NCBI GenBank assembly: GCA_964007475.1
Contig: OZ023273.1
Coordinates: forward strand, 42,595,525-42,659,524
Origin: Hybos culiciformis
Lineage: Eukaryota; Arthropoda; Insecta; Diptera; Hybotidae
DNA: 64,000 nucleotides
Reading direction: 5' to 3'
Numbering within the stretch: the stretch's first letter is position 1; every line of letters starts with the position of its first letter. A program made the position numbers and the translations under genes. Below, piece after piece: positions 11,820-25,519 of the stretch. The notes under the pieces were generated by a model. That model searched no databases, was not told the DNA's origin, and saw only the letters and a program-made list of their open reading frames with translations.

Positions 11820-14800
11820 CGTAATGCTTTTCACCACAAATACGCAATGAATGTGAGGGAATTAAAACTTTTGAGAAAGAAAAGCAAGTAATGATTAAAC
11901 TCAAAGAAAGAAGTTATCCTCGAACAACCATTCAGGAGCGGGAAAATCGAAAAATTTAAATATATATACTTTTTAAATGCTGATGCTAAAGCTCAAAATT
12001 GTTCGAACCAAATAAAATAAATTTCTTTTGTTAGCTAAGGACAAAATAAATATATTTTCGCCTTTACTTTTTTGTATAGAAAATGGATATTTAAATATTT
12101 ACTTAGAAATTAAATGAAAAAAAAAATAAATATATTTTTTTTAAATTAAATTAAATTAACAGAATAAAATATTAAATTTGTTTGTGAGATTTTAATTATT
12201 ATATTGTTTAAAAAAGTTTTTATAGAGCTACAAAATACTTATTATACAAGTAGCTTACCAGGAATTATGTGATATTTGATAGAATTAATATCAACAGAGA
12301 CTTAAATATTGGTTTTTAAACTGTTTTTAATTAAAAATTAAAAAACGAACTATATGGTACATATGTGCTAACATTTTCTGCTTGTTCGTTCTCCAAATTC
12401 ACTTTCATTCAAACTAAGATGCTTCGATTCCGGGCTTAGGACTTAGAGAAGACTTTAACGAGCGAAGGTTTTAAATAATTTTCATATGAAATTTATATTT
12501 TTTAAAATTAAATAGATTAATGAGGAAAATTAGAAATGTCATAGATGTCGAGTGAACGAACGTGAATATATGTCAAGCCTTAAACTAAGAATAAGGACGA
12601 ATTTAGATGAAAATGGGTATCGTCTGTAGATCGTTTGTAAAAATTAATCGAAAAATATGTTAAATTGAAATGTTGAAAACTGGCCATATACATGCTTCAT
12701 TTATGAGGAATTCTTCTATATTTTCTTTTCTTTAAATTTGTGTTCAGAAATATTGCCAATCTTATTAAAGGAATTAATATTTTCTGCGTATTTTTGATTT
12801 TATTAATCAAACGAAAAAAATTAAATAGGAAATAGGAGTATAGTTATTTGTTTGCTTAGAAGCGATAACCAAGAGATTCTAAGAAGAACTGAAAAAACAA
12901 TTCCGGTAAAATTAAGAATAAAATTGAAGTTATAATAAGAAAATTGTCTTTCTTATTGGAAAAACTCTGTATTATAATAATCTGAATTATGGAAACGTGT
13001 AGATGACAAATAAATGCCTATGGTACTTATATAGAAAAACTTGATTTCGTTCATACATTTTAACTAAACAATTTGAGGAAGGCTTGATAATTAAGGCATT
13101 ATATATGGAGATACTATTTATTGTGAATAATGATGTGTCTAGAAAGAGCTAGAATGAAGTAGTCTAATTTTTAAGTTCATGTCCAAAATAAGCGTTTGCA
13201 TTTACTGAATCAACCGCTCTAACTTAAACTTATCCTATAATCATCTTATTTTTTTCTACACTTAAAGTTTACTCTCTTTATAAGTACAAAAAAATAAAAA
13301 ATAAACATAAATTAATGTTATTAATGTGAATATTTATCATGTTTTTCATTTTTTATTTTTTAATTTATAAAAAAAAAATTACGAATAAATTTTTTTTTAG
13401 AGGTAATAAAGAGGCGCATAGTATAATAAAGATTTATTAAATGTAATAAATTTTATTTTAAATCGATTTATATCTTAAATTATCGTTTATTTATATACAC
13501 ACCGTTTTTCTTACATATATTTAGCTTAAGGTTTTGTAGTACATACTTACTTGTTTTGATAAGATAAAAATGAAACCCAAAAGGAAAACCCTTTAATATA
13601 TATATGTACATAGAATTATATATGTATACTTTTTGTCCTTAAATCAACCATTTATAAAAATCAAATTCAAATCTAAAATCGAAAAAAAGAAATGTGACAA
13701 TAGATTAAAATAATTTTTTTTTATTTAAGTTAGGGATGGCTATATGTTATCGTTATCTTGAATTGTGTCTCTTTTGGGCCATTAATAATGATGCTTTGTT
13801 TGGTATCATTTAAAAAAAATATGTATAATTGTATTATACTTAGTGCGTATGATTGTTATATTATATAGAAATAGAAATATGTTATAATAATCTCAACGAA
13901 TACGACGAAAATATGTTTTCATGTTCATAATAAAAATTGTCTCGGCTTCTCAATTGACTTAATGTGATATAAAAAATCACAACATTTTTTTTTATTTCCC
14001 TTTCGACTAAATAGCAATTAAACTTTTTTATACATTCCAAAACTTGTGGGATCTACTCGATATTCGACTGTATTCATTACATAGTATCTATAATTTCATA
14101 TATGTTTCAATATTCTGAAGTTGAGCCCTCCCCATATGCTGTGAAGCAATGGTAAAAACTTCTTAATCATTAAAGCGCCTGCTATTTTTCGTAAAAATAA
14201 AAATTTATAAAATTTAATACATTGAAAATTATTTATATTTAGAATCTTATACTATAAAATTGTCTTATCCTGAGTGCAAAACTTATATCCCAAAAACTAT
14301 ATATTATACTACTCATATATATTATTTTAGAACTATGAAACCGAAATAATTATTTTATCAGATTTTTACTCAAAAAAAAGGGTTAAATTCAAAATTATTT
14401 AAATACATTTTTTTTTAATTAAATTGTATGAGCTTATTTGTGGCCTAAGATTAGTTTAGATTTTAAATCAAATTGGGTCAAAAACGGAAATAAAGAGGAT
14501 TTTTTTCTTATTATTTAAAAGTTATACTATAAACATAATATACCAGAAATAAGAATCACTAATGATTCTTTCAATAAAATTTGATTACAATATTTCTGTT
14601 CATCTTAATCAGAAAAAAAAAAAAAAAAGGAAAATTTTGAAAAAAAATAAATCTATATTTCTATTTTCTTTTATGAAAATAATATTTTTTTTTTTTGTAT
14701 TCAGAATACCTTTAGAAAATGAGATGAGATTGAGAATATCTTTCAAGAATAGAATTTTTTTTTCCATTTTCTTCAGAATCCTATTTTTTTTTTGTTTTGT

Positions 14801-17435
14801 ATTGTAGAAAAAAGGCAAAATCAATAAATACTTTATGGATTTTCTCCCCATTTAAATACTTTTTATTGTAACTTTCTTACTGTATGGTGTATGGTATTTC
14901 ATATGGAAAAACCCCAAAACACAATAATATGAACGAGATATAAAAAATAAAAACACATTTCCCAACCGATTATTATGATCTTAAAATGATAAAAGCTTGT
15001 CTGCGAAAAAAAAAAAATTGTATTAAAAATTGATGAAGCATTATAATATGGCACGCATAAAGATATTTCCCTAGAAAAATATTAAATTTTCAAGATTAAC
15101 ATTTTTTTTTTTTTTTTGTAAAAAAAAAAATAAGAATTAATTTAACTTTAATCCAGATGCGAACTAAGGGTTAATTTGCCTTTAATTTTCAAAATTCACG
15201 AAGAAAGTATAGATATAACTTATTTTTGTGCTATAAATCTACTCAAAACAAATCACAGGTGTATTCCAGTATTAACTATCAAGATTCGTCAATTTTGGAA
15301 TTCAATTTAAGCGGGCATAGATTCAGACCTACAAAATAAAAATCAAATCATTCATATAGAATTAATAATATCATTTTAATAAACATTAAATGAACTATAA
15401 AATATTTGATTACATAGATCTATTCGATATTTTATAATGGCTTCGTTGTTATATTGCAATATCGTTGGCATTCAGTAATATTAAAAAAAAAAAAAAACTT
15501 AATCATCTTTTTGGCCTTAATTTTGATTTTCTTCAAAAACAAATAAATGAAATTATTAAATATAAAAATTTCGTTATTGTTTTTTTTTTTTTTTGCTTGA
15601 TTTTTTAATATTGGATGAAAATTAAGATGAATATTATTCCGCACAATAAAATCAAATTAAAAATTACAATCCTCCTGCGTATTTATTTTTAATAAATATT
15701 ATTCTTCAGTTAATAGCACGTTCCAAAAATAATGTTTATGTTTCTTGAAGATTATCATATAATTGAAAATTTCCATTAATTTCTTGTCTTAACTTTATAA
15801 TTATGTGCTAGATTTAATTTTTTTTTGCTTCTCATTTATTGCTGACTTTTGTTAAAGCCAAATTTATTTATTTTTTTTTAATTTGTTATTTTCTTATTGC
15901 CGCGGAAAACTTTTAGAAGACTTTGGCAATTATTTATAAAATATAAAAAATCTAAAAACCTTTCCAATTTAAAATTTTCTCTCACCATGCTATTGAAATA
16001 TTTTCAGAAATTTAGTTCAAAGTTTATCTTAAAAAAAATTTTATTTTATTATATATTAATTTCATAATGAACTATGTGTCTATATAACATAAATTTTCTT
16101 TTATTATTATTTTTATTTTTAAACTTTATGTAGGTATAAGTATAGAAATTATCTCACTTTAATAGCTTCGAATGAAACAAAAAATCCATATATTATTTAA
16201 ATGAAAATTATCCAAATGGGGATGAACTAATAGTTTTTTTTAATATAAATATATTAATTTTTCTTTAAAGTAACTATTAGTATTATTATGTATTTAATTT
16301 ATCTGCATACCAATTATCCAAATAACAAATATAACTAAGTGACAAAAGAAAAAGTTTTAGAAAAAGCCCTCTCGCTTAAATTAGCCATCATGTTTATTTC
16401 CAATTTTCCTTAATTTTACTTCTAGTGGTTTTCAAACTATTGAAACTTTTTTTTGGCGATTTATTTGACAGAGAAAATTGTTTTCGTCGTGAAATTAGAT
16501 TAGTCTACTACGATATAAATGAAGACGAATTAATTTTAAAATAGGTAATAAATTTATTGAAAATAATAACAAAATAATAAAAAAAAATATAAATTTTTTA
16601 TTTTTTAGATAATATCAATACAATTTTTATACACTCAGTCTGTTCTGTATATATACTGATCAACCAAAATGTCATAATTTTATGAATCTGAATTAGGTTA
16701 AGTTATAATCAATAATTTTAAATGAGGTGAAGTAAAAATTTTATGTGCAATATTTATGGCTTTAAATTGTACTATTAAACTTTTTGACAAAATATAATTA
16801 ATATTCAGTTTATAATTTTTTTTTTTTTTTATGGCAAATGAATGATGAGATAAAGCAAAGTAATAAAATTTCACCTTTGGTTAATAAATGTGGTATAACG
16901 TACAATAATAAAAATGTATATAAAAAATATGAATATTGTACATAATATTGATTGGATTTTTAGATTATAATATAAAATGGAAATTTTCTCTTAATCTGAT
17001 TATTCCTTTTATGAAAGCTATTAAATTTTACAAAAAGGTAAAAAAAAAATAAAAAATTAATTAATTTAATTATTAATAATCAATTTATTACTTATAAATT
17101 CAATTCGTTTTAAGTTAAAAAAAAAAAAATTAATTATACCTATAATCATGGATTGGTGGACTATAAATATATTTAAGAAAAAAAATATTAATATATGGTT
17201 ATAAAAGAAATTACAAAAATTATAGATATAAAGATCAGAAACATTTAAAATGGAAGGCTAAAAAAAAATAGTAAGTACGGTTACAATATTTAATGCGATG
17301 TAATGATAATACTAAATACATCATTACATCACGACTGGCGAATAATATGTAAAAACATTATCTGCATGCAAAAAATTTTGCACCACATTGACTACTAAAT
17401 TATTAAAAATAGAACAATTTCTACAATAGCTCTCA
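11820..17435. other. AT-rich stretch, no gene seen
   Basis: It is rich in homopolymers, including an adjacent T16 and A11 pair at about 15102-15130 that could fold on itself. Frames on both strands at 14560-14850 merely read through T- and A-tracts. A patch at 12370-12600 has TTCGTTCTCC at one side and GAACGAACGTG at the other, too weak to call an element. Confidence 0.45.
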
Positions 17436-17439
17436 ATTC

Positions 17440-17890
17440 ATATACCACTTTTGTTGAAATTCACTTTCAGCTTTTTCCTTAGGCACACTCGAAGGATACA
17501 GATATTTTTAGGTTCTTTCTTCAATCTACATCTACTCTTGTACCAATTTTCATGGAAATCTTGGTCTTTTTTTTCTTTAGTTTCCATTTATATACATCCA
17601 TCTTCTCGTGTACTAATTTTTATCAGAATTCATTCAAAATTTTAAAAAAATTAAGCAAATTTTATAAGAAAATAATTTCGATTCTTCTACGGTTGAGAGC
17701 ATATAATTTCGTTTTGCGGACTTAGAAAATCTTAATCTTTGTCTTGTCGGAAAGTGAACGAGATTAGACTTATTTTGGTTATTTCGGACTTATAAGCATT
17801 TAAGTCCGCGATAGACGTACGGACTGACAGTAACAGACATAAAGTAAAAACATATTGTTCGGTTTTTTATTTTTGATGGAAATCGGATTA
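17440..17890 (-). repeat. Dispersed repeat family R1, copy 2 (inverted)
   Basis: TTCAATCTACATCTACTC followed by TTTTCATGGAAATC (about 17522-17562) is the reverse complement of matching segments at 25410-25465 and 39960-40000. Further on, ACGGACTGACAGTAACAGAC and AACATATTG (about 17818-17860) reverse-complement the TGTCTGTCCGTCCGT region at 39668-39682. A second diverged copy of the TACATC...GTACTAATTTT segment follows at about 17591-17625. A 64-codon frame here is incidental to the repeat. Confidence 0.6.
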
Positions 17891-18040
17891 AAAAATATCA
17901 ATAACTATTGAAGGATGTAATAAAAAACAAAATGTATGTACAAGTCACACACATATGTACATGTTTAAAACAAATATAACTTTATTTTATTCCTAGAAAA
18001 AATTCAGGATTAAATGTACTCTAAATATAATTTAATTTCC

Positions 18041-18080
18041 TCTTTTAGCCAATTTTCCATCAAAAATTAAAAAAGAGGTA
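18041..18080 (+). repeat. R1-associated end motif (TTTTCCATCAAAAAT)
   Basis: TTTTAGCC-AATTTTCCATCAAAAAT recurs with one or two changes at 25185-25207 and 47152-47177, and in reverse at about 17864-17888. It probably marks one end of the R1 family. Confidence 0.45.
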
Positions 18081-18089
18081 TTGAGTTCT

Positions 18090-21000
18090 TAAGTTTTTTT
18101 TTTATAATGAAATCTTGTAAGCGGACTTCATATTTCATTTCTGAAGAACACCGTTCAACACTTTTTCATTGCAATATTAAGATATTATTAAATCATAATA
18201 TAACAAACAACTGGTTCAAAAATTTAATGCCGAAATACGATATTTTAGGAATTCTTAATACAAAATCGAACTTCTTTTAATAATGCACAAAAATGTGTGG
18301 CCTTGTCGGTCTCAAATAGACCTATTGTATAATTTACAATGAAATTAAAATTAATAACGATAATAAAACTGGACAACAATACATTATAGTAACAATATCT
18401 GAGACCAGGATTTAGTAAAAAACTCTTGTATAATTCTTAACAATTCTATATTATAGTTTATTACATTGCTTGAAAGTGTATACATTTTCAACTAGGTGTA
18501 GTAGTTTTAGGATCACACTATGTTATCATAATATTGTCTGAATTCTTATTATGCCTTTTGTTACAATTTTGTTAATAATAAAAGAAAATAGGAAGTACCT
18601 AAATAAATTACGTATAGGAAAGTTTTTCATGTTTTCTATTATATTTTCAACGGAATTGAATTTTCAAAAAACTTTGTCCTTTCAATATTTATAGAAAACA
18701 TTTATTTAAAGCTATGTAATTTTTGCAAATGAATAATTTAGAAGTCTATTATGATCATTTTTTTTTTGTAATGTTTTGTGTATCTTAAAAATAGAACATA
18801 AGCATCGTTAAAGTGTAGAATTATTTATAAATTATTTAAATTTCTTGTGTAAATATAAAGTATTGTATTAAAAAATAACATAGATAAGTTTTAATTATAA
18901 TCTCTTTTTAATTAGATTTGCTTTTATTTTTGTACATTTTATATTATATTTTAGCATGTTTTTTTTTTATTTTATTTATACGGTTAAAAATCTTAGTAAG
19001 AACAATGTTTTAAAAATGCATATTTAATTTGTTGACAAGAAATTGTAATGTGCTGCTATTACCATGAATTTAAAAAAAAATATTGTTTCAGTTTTAATCA
19101 GTCATGCTAATATCAGTTATTTGTAACGCTGTAAGTAAGTATTAAATGTTGTTTAGATGTGGTTCACACTTTGTTTTGTGGTGTGTAAAGGGATTTGTGC
19201 GCCGAAGACGAAAAATTGATGATTTGCTGGAACATAAACGGAACGACATGAGATTTAAAGTTATTTATCATTTACTTCTCGTCTTTTGGTTAATAGCACC
19301 ATATTTATCAATATTAACCTGACTTTCTAAGGTGGTCAGACTAAAGATTCAAAAAATTACTCCAGATGATTTTTTTTAGAAGGCTATTCTAATTAGAAGG
19401 CTTATCTAATAATATAAGGTTCTTAAAAAAAAGATTGTCAAGTTCTCATAAAGCCAACTTTATTTTTGATTATTAAAAGCACGGGATTTTGCCAACGAGT
19501 GTAGGTCATAATCGCGCACTTTAGAACATTAAGTGAGAGATAATAAAATGTTTAGACCACGAACTGAATATTGATTTAGATGAGCATTTTTACATATAAA
19601 CATATATAAGTTATAAGCTGATTATAAAAACTTAAAAAAAAATTAAGTTATACCTTGTTCTAAAGTTTGTATTCTAAAAAATGTATTTAAAATTTTCAAA
19701 TTTGAATAAAATCGATTATGTATTTTTTTTATACCAAAACAATGATTCTTAATAAGAGGAATAACATTTATAAAGTCTAAAATGTTTAAATATTAAATTT
19801 ATTTTCAGCCTTTGGCCCTATGGCGCTATGGGCTGTATCTAAATTGAATGAATAAAATTTTATGTTTTTCATTAATGGAAATTTATTGATTTTCATTATT
19901 ATAAAAATATCTTTATTCTGTTAAAGTGTATATAGGAAAAGATTTGATTATTCATTCCAGGTAATAGTCAATGTTTATAGTTTCTTCCATGACTTAGTTC
20001 ATCCACGACTTTTTCTTACGGTGTCGTAACTCAAAATCAGAAAAATATACAGTAATATAAACTCTCAACATTAAGAAAAATATATACTTATGTATTTATG
20101 ACAATTATATCTCTATCAATAAAATAGTTGAACGGGTTTCAAATTGATGAGAGAGGTTATCCTTATTTAAAGTCAGAAATAAACTCAAAATTTTAATTGA
20201 ACTTGCAAAATATGTAATGTTGTTTTGTCGTCCTCTTACACATGTACCTACACAATATAGTTATCAAACATGAGATATCCTAATGAAAAACATTTACCGC
20301 GAATTTAGTAAGGTAATTTCTATTTTATTCATACGTTTTAGGTGAAAAATATTTTTATTGTAAAAAAAAATAAATACAATTTTACTATCATATCTAATCT
20401 GAATCTGAAGTATCCCAACAGAATTCTATATCTTTGATGTTTTACATAAAATAAAGAATTCTGTACACATTTATCCATTTAAATTAAAATTTCGGTTACG
20501 CTGTATGAATAAGTTAATCATATTAAAGTTGATTTGTTTACATCTAATTGATATTCATGTTCCATTTAAAGTCATTTTACCGAAATCTGACCATTTTCAT
20601 ATTATATTTGTATTTAATGTGAATAAGAACATTTTATGCTTCTTAGTTTTCAAGATAAAATAAACTAAAGCTATCATTTAAAAGATTAGCATTTAGCTTA
20701 AAATAGAATTAAATAAATTTGCTTTTATTATAACAATTTGAAATCCTTTATTTTCTGTCTATTTATATATAAATATATATTATGTTAAGGGGGCAAATAT
20801 TTACAAATATTATTATTAAAATTAACTTATAAAATAATTGAAAGTCAGGAAGGATCTAGATATTTCATATAAATTTAAATATTAATATTAAATATATTTA
20901 ATTTGAAATGAACATTAAAATTCAGCTATATTTGACTATAGGCATAAAAATTAAACATTGAAAGAATTGTCAAACTATAATATGTTATCCTTAATATAAT

Positions 21001-23735
21001 TTTTAAATGCATTATATAATCATTATCATTAATCACTATGAGGATACATCAGATTATTTTTAGTTTTTTTGGCAAATATCTCGAAAACGGTTGGGTTCTT
21101 TAAGTATTTTTAAGGTTGGTCTAATATACATTGTTATGCATCCAACTTTGGATAACTAACTAATATTTAAAATGAAAGCTTATTAAAAATATTTTTGGTA
21201 TAAAATATTTAATTAATGTTTTTTTCCAACCAATCTATACCTATATTATAATCCTATGTAATCCTCTTTTGGCTTGCAAAAAAAAATTTAATACTCTTTA
21301 CTACAGGGTAGTACAATTTTAATTACTGCTCTTATTACAATAATATATATAGTAATATGAAAATTCAATGAAAGTATTATAGGTAGGTAGGATTGTATGT
21401 ATGCGTTACGTACATAAATGCAATACATAGGTATAGTGTATGGAAGAATTAAAGACAATTTTAAAATGTTTTTACAAAATTTATGATTTGTTAATCCCTA
21501 CTAGAAACATCTTAAGCATATATAATTATGATTTGAACTAAATTGATGATAAAACTTTGTGTATGAAAAAAAAAATATTAAAATGTATAACATGAAAAGA
21601 ACAATAATATAATATAACTAGTTATGAATTTTCGTTTTAAAAATAAAATAGGTATGTAGTCCTTTCACTCAGTTATTGCAGTAACTTATTTTCTACCCAC
21701 GCTAATCAGACCTAAAAATACTCATAACAGATAATTTAATATTAACTATTTGAACTTGTAAAATTAGAAATTAAAATAAATTTTCCTGTCTGTTAATTTA
21801 AAATTTGTGAAAGTAGAGAATCTTAAAATGTTGTTTTAAATAAAGATAAAATAAGATAGTATTGTATAGCATTAAACTAAAATCTGCAGATAACATAAAA
21901 GTTAACAATAAAAGCAAGGTACTGAAAGCATCAATAAATACTTACTAAATTTGACTAAATATAAAAACTGAAGTTTCTAATATATATTCAGCTCAAGGAC
22001 GATGATAATAATAACCTTTTAATATTTTCAAATAAAAATTTTTCGAATAAAATGAGTATAATTTCGGATTGAACATATAGCAATAATTGCTTTCTAGTTT
22101 CATTATACAATTTACTTATAAAAAGTATAATTAAATTTAACGTTCAGATATAAAAATTTGCTATTGTAAATACAACACACTTTATTACATCTGGTTTAAA
22201 ATCATTATGTAGTTTTTTTTTTTTGCTTCATAATGTACCTACAACACAGTATTATGATTATTTAAACAAAAAGTATTTTACAAAAGTAATTTGGTTTGTA
22301 AGAAAAAAAAAACATAATTTTCTTTCAATTATTATTTCCGTATTATACTTTTTTGTAATATAAATACATTATGTATAAAACTTAAAAAAAAAAGAAAAAA
22401 ATTTTAGGTTACATATGAATTAAATTTTTTCTACGATAAAAAAAAAACAAATGTCTTGAACGTACATACATATATACATAAAAGATTCAATTTAGAATTA
22501 CATTATGTATGTAGATCAAAAATGATACTACTACTGTAGATTGGATACATTTATGTACAAAGAATTTGATTTTATAGGTCTGTTTACATTATTAAAAAAA
22601 AAAAACTAATTTATAAATATTTCATATTTTTACGTATAATGAAATGTATATTGTATATGATACACATGAGTGCATACAGTTGTTTTTAGAACGGATAATA
22701 CTTACTCGTCTACTTGAATATTTTATTTTACATAACAGGAGATAATGTGGATAGTTCGTTACGTATATTAAATGTGACAAATAGAATTTTTTTCCAAACG
22801 TATTATTTTAAAATTTTCATACATATTTTACATTCAATTGGTTTATAGATAATATTATATATTTAAATGTATACAAAATGTGGGTATATAGTGTCATTGT
22901 ACATATTGTACATGCATTATGCATTTTTATTTATCTTTATCTACTCATTTGTAATGCTTATGCAGATTTATGTTATTAAAGATTAAACTATAAATGAAAA
23001 ATTTCTTTAAGCCAATTCTTAACAGGAAAATATTCGTGAAATTACTTTAAGAAAGAATATAATTACAGATGTAAAGATATATCATACAGATTCGAAAGTT
23101 GATAAGTTTTAAGTAAGTTTGCCAGTTAAATTATGCTAGAAATCCGCTTGTGATTTCATGTAGCCGGAAATCTATTTTAATCAAGTTTTGATTCCATTGT
23201 GTAAATAATGTTATATTATTTTTGGTTCTGCTATATTTATACCTTAATTTTTAAATTTTTATTCGCGTCTATTAAATTGAGGATAAAAGCAGTATAATAT
23301 ATTTTTTACAATTGAATTTTTTATTTTATTTTGATCTTTTAAATTATAACTTATGATATAGATATGTGCATATAATAACAATAAACCACAAAAATTACCA
23401 ACTATTACCACATGAAAGTAAAAGATGATTACACCATAATGATAACTACTATTAACATAGAAATTAAAATCTGAAATGAATTTATATGCATACAATAAGG
23501 AAAATTCTTAATTAGAATTTTACAATTTAAAAAATAAATTAAAATTGTGTCTGTGCCCATATTACAAAATTAAAATGCATACAAATTAAAATAACAAAAT
23601 CAAAGATAATAAATTTATTTATATTTATTATATTTAAAATAACATGAAAATTATTGATTTACTTTCATTTTTTTAATTATTTTTTAATCATTGTTGATTT
23701 ATGCTTTTTGTACCCATTGTAAAGTTATAGTGTCA
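18090..23735. other. AT-rich stretch, no gene seen
   Basis: Slightly less biased patches occur at 19140-19330 and 19470-19520, and a TATCTCGAAAACGGTTGGG segment lies at 21077. That last phrase is typical of decayed insect repeats, but no partner copy was found in this window. No reading frame above chance length was seen. Confidence 0.45.
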
Positions 23736-24225
23736 CCCGATGACAAGAAAGTTATCTGACAAACAATGGAGGCTTTACAAAATAACGCATTAAATTAATC
23801 ATGAAGAATGAAGACTAAATTAACCACGCTACATTGATTTCTACGTTTCGTCTTTGCGAAGAATTTACAGGTGAAAAATAGTATTTACAGCTAGAATAGG
23901 AATTTATATTGAATATACTGTCCTCAAGAAAAATTGTTCTTTTTGGAAAGACATCTCTTCGTGAAACACATTTTGTAGGTTTTTTATAAATTTCCTGAGA
24001 TTTTCAACAAAAACTCTTGAACATACTATTTATGGGGTCCCGAAACAATTTATACGGACAATTTATACGAAAAAATGACATTATTCCTACCATAAAAATG
24101 AGTAATGTCTATTTCACACTTTTTCCACGGAGAATAGGCTACGAATGGGACGCGGTAGCGGTCCCCCATTATGAACAACAGCTTTTCCATGTATGCATGT
24201 ACGACGAAGGTCTTTGCTAGCTTAA
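23736..24225. other. Less AT-rich island, identity unknown
   Basis: Composition changes clearly, with stretches such as GGGACGCGGTAGCGGTCCCC (near 24147). A plus-strand frame at 24017-24220 could encode 67 residues ending near a G-Y-E-W-D-A-V segment. I recognise no domain and see no splice-site pattern to connect it to anything. The short GGGACGCGGTAGCGGTCCCC core is self-complementary at its ends. It could be a fragment of a transposon or a decayed exon. Confidence 0.3.
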
Positions 24226-24229
24226 CCAG

Positions 24230-25180
24230 TTGTTATGTATGTCCAATTGTATTATTGTATGTAATAGAAGGATATTTTGTTTCGTATAATCATACTATCA
24301 TTTCCTTGATTTTCTTGATTATATAGTAACTAAGTAAAATAGAAAACTTCGTACTTTCAAGAGAAAAATGATGAATAAAAAAAAATCTTTGAAATGTTAG
24401 AACAAGTTAAAGAATCTTAAGTTCAAAATAAAAATAAAACCATTTTTTATTGTTTTGGAAATATAACACTATATATAAGTTTTGTTTATATATAATGTTG
24501 TTAAAAACGGAATAATAGAAAACTTATTAGGATATGTAAATTTTCTTGTCATTTGTCCCAAGAGAAGAAATTTTCTTTCTATGGTTTGTGTTTTTTTTAG
24601 TTTTTGTTATGTAGCTTAAAGTATTAAAGTTTTTTCTTTTCTTTTGTATATTCCAGAATATAAAATTTTGTGTTTTTGGGTGTTTAAGTTATTTTTTTTT
24701 TAAGATAATATAATATAGAATAAGTAGATGTATATTATAGTATATCTAAAAACATATATTTATTTTTTTTCTATACTTGGATGAATATTTTATGTTTTTG
24801 CTCTACAATTTTTTTAGGTCTATAAAATTTGTAATTTTTTTTTCTACACTTTGTAAGGGTAAAGTGGATGTATAACATTAATGTTGATTGATATAAATGA
24901 GAAATCAGATAAAATTAAGTTTTTTTTTCTTATTTTATGATTATTCATTAACTTTTATATATTAAATATAATACACATATATTTTAGATTTTTTTTTGTA
25001 TTTTTATATTTTTATTTAAATAAATTAAAAAACACCAATAAATAAAGATAATGAGTTTATTTCATGGTCGAAAATAAAATGAATTTTTTAGGGGAGGTAT
25101 ATTTATATATACCTATATATTATAATATAGCATAATAGGTAATGGAAATTTTATCTCGAAAATTGGTTTTAAATTCTTTA
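24230..25180. other. Low-complexity T-rich stretch, no gene seen
   Basis: Repeated T-tracts and TATATA patches (near 25100-25130) fill the interval. Confidence 0.5.
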
Positions 25181-25505
25181 ATTTCTTAGCCTGTTTTCCA
25201 TTAGAAATAAAAAAAAGGAATACATGTTTATAGTTTCTGTAAATATGATATACTCCGAGTGGGGACTCCGGAGATAGAAGCTCTCAACTATCCCAGGGCG
25301 AAGTTATTTCATAAAATAAAATTATAATTTTAAATTTCAAGTGATATAAATCAGTGTATTAAGATAAAAATTTGTTACCCCAGAATGTGTTCAAAAATTA
25401 GAATTTCAGGCGCAAAATGGATTTCCATGAAAATTGGTATTTTAGTAGATGTATATTGAAGGAGCTTAAAAAAAATGTTCAGCCACTCGATAAGGGTTGA
25501 AAATA
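25181..25505 (+). repeat. Dispersed repeat family R1, copy 3
   Basis: This is the most complete-looking copy in this orientation. It starts with the CTGTTTTCCATTAGAAAT end motif (25191-25208), then has ACTCCGAGTGGGGACTCCGG, GAAGCTCTCAACT (25277-25289), GATTTCCATGAAAATTGGTA (25420-25439), GTAGATGTATATTGAAGGAG and GGGTTGAAAATAAA (about 25494). These blocks recur in order in copies 1, 2 and 4. No terminal inverted repeat or poly(A) tail is visible. Confidence 0.6.
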
Positions 25506-25519
25506 AAGTGTAGAAAACT

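Noticed and set aside
11644..11904. Minus-strand 86-codon frame with an R-G-E-N-R-T-H segment
   Set aside because: It is antisense to the tRNA-like B box and reads through the A16 tail, so it is a shadow of the SINE-like element.
12370..12600. TTCGTTCTCC and GAACGAACGTG as inverted termini of an element
   Set aside because: The match is short, gapped and has no flanking duplication.
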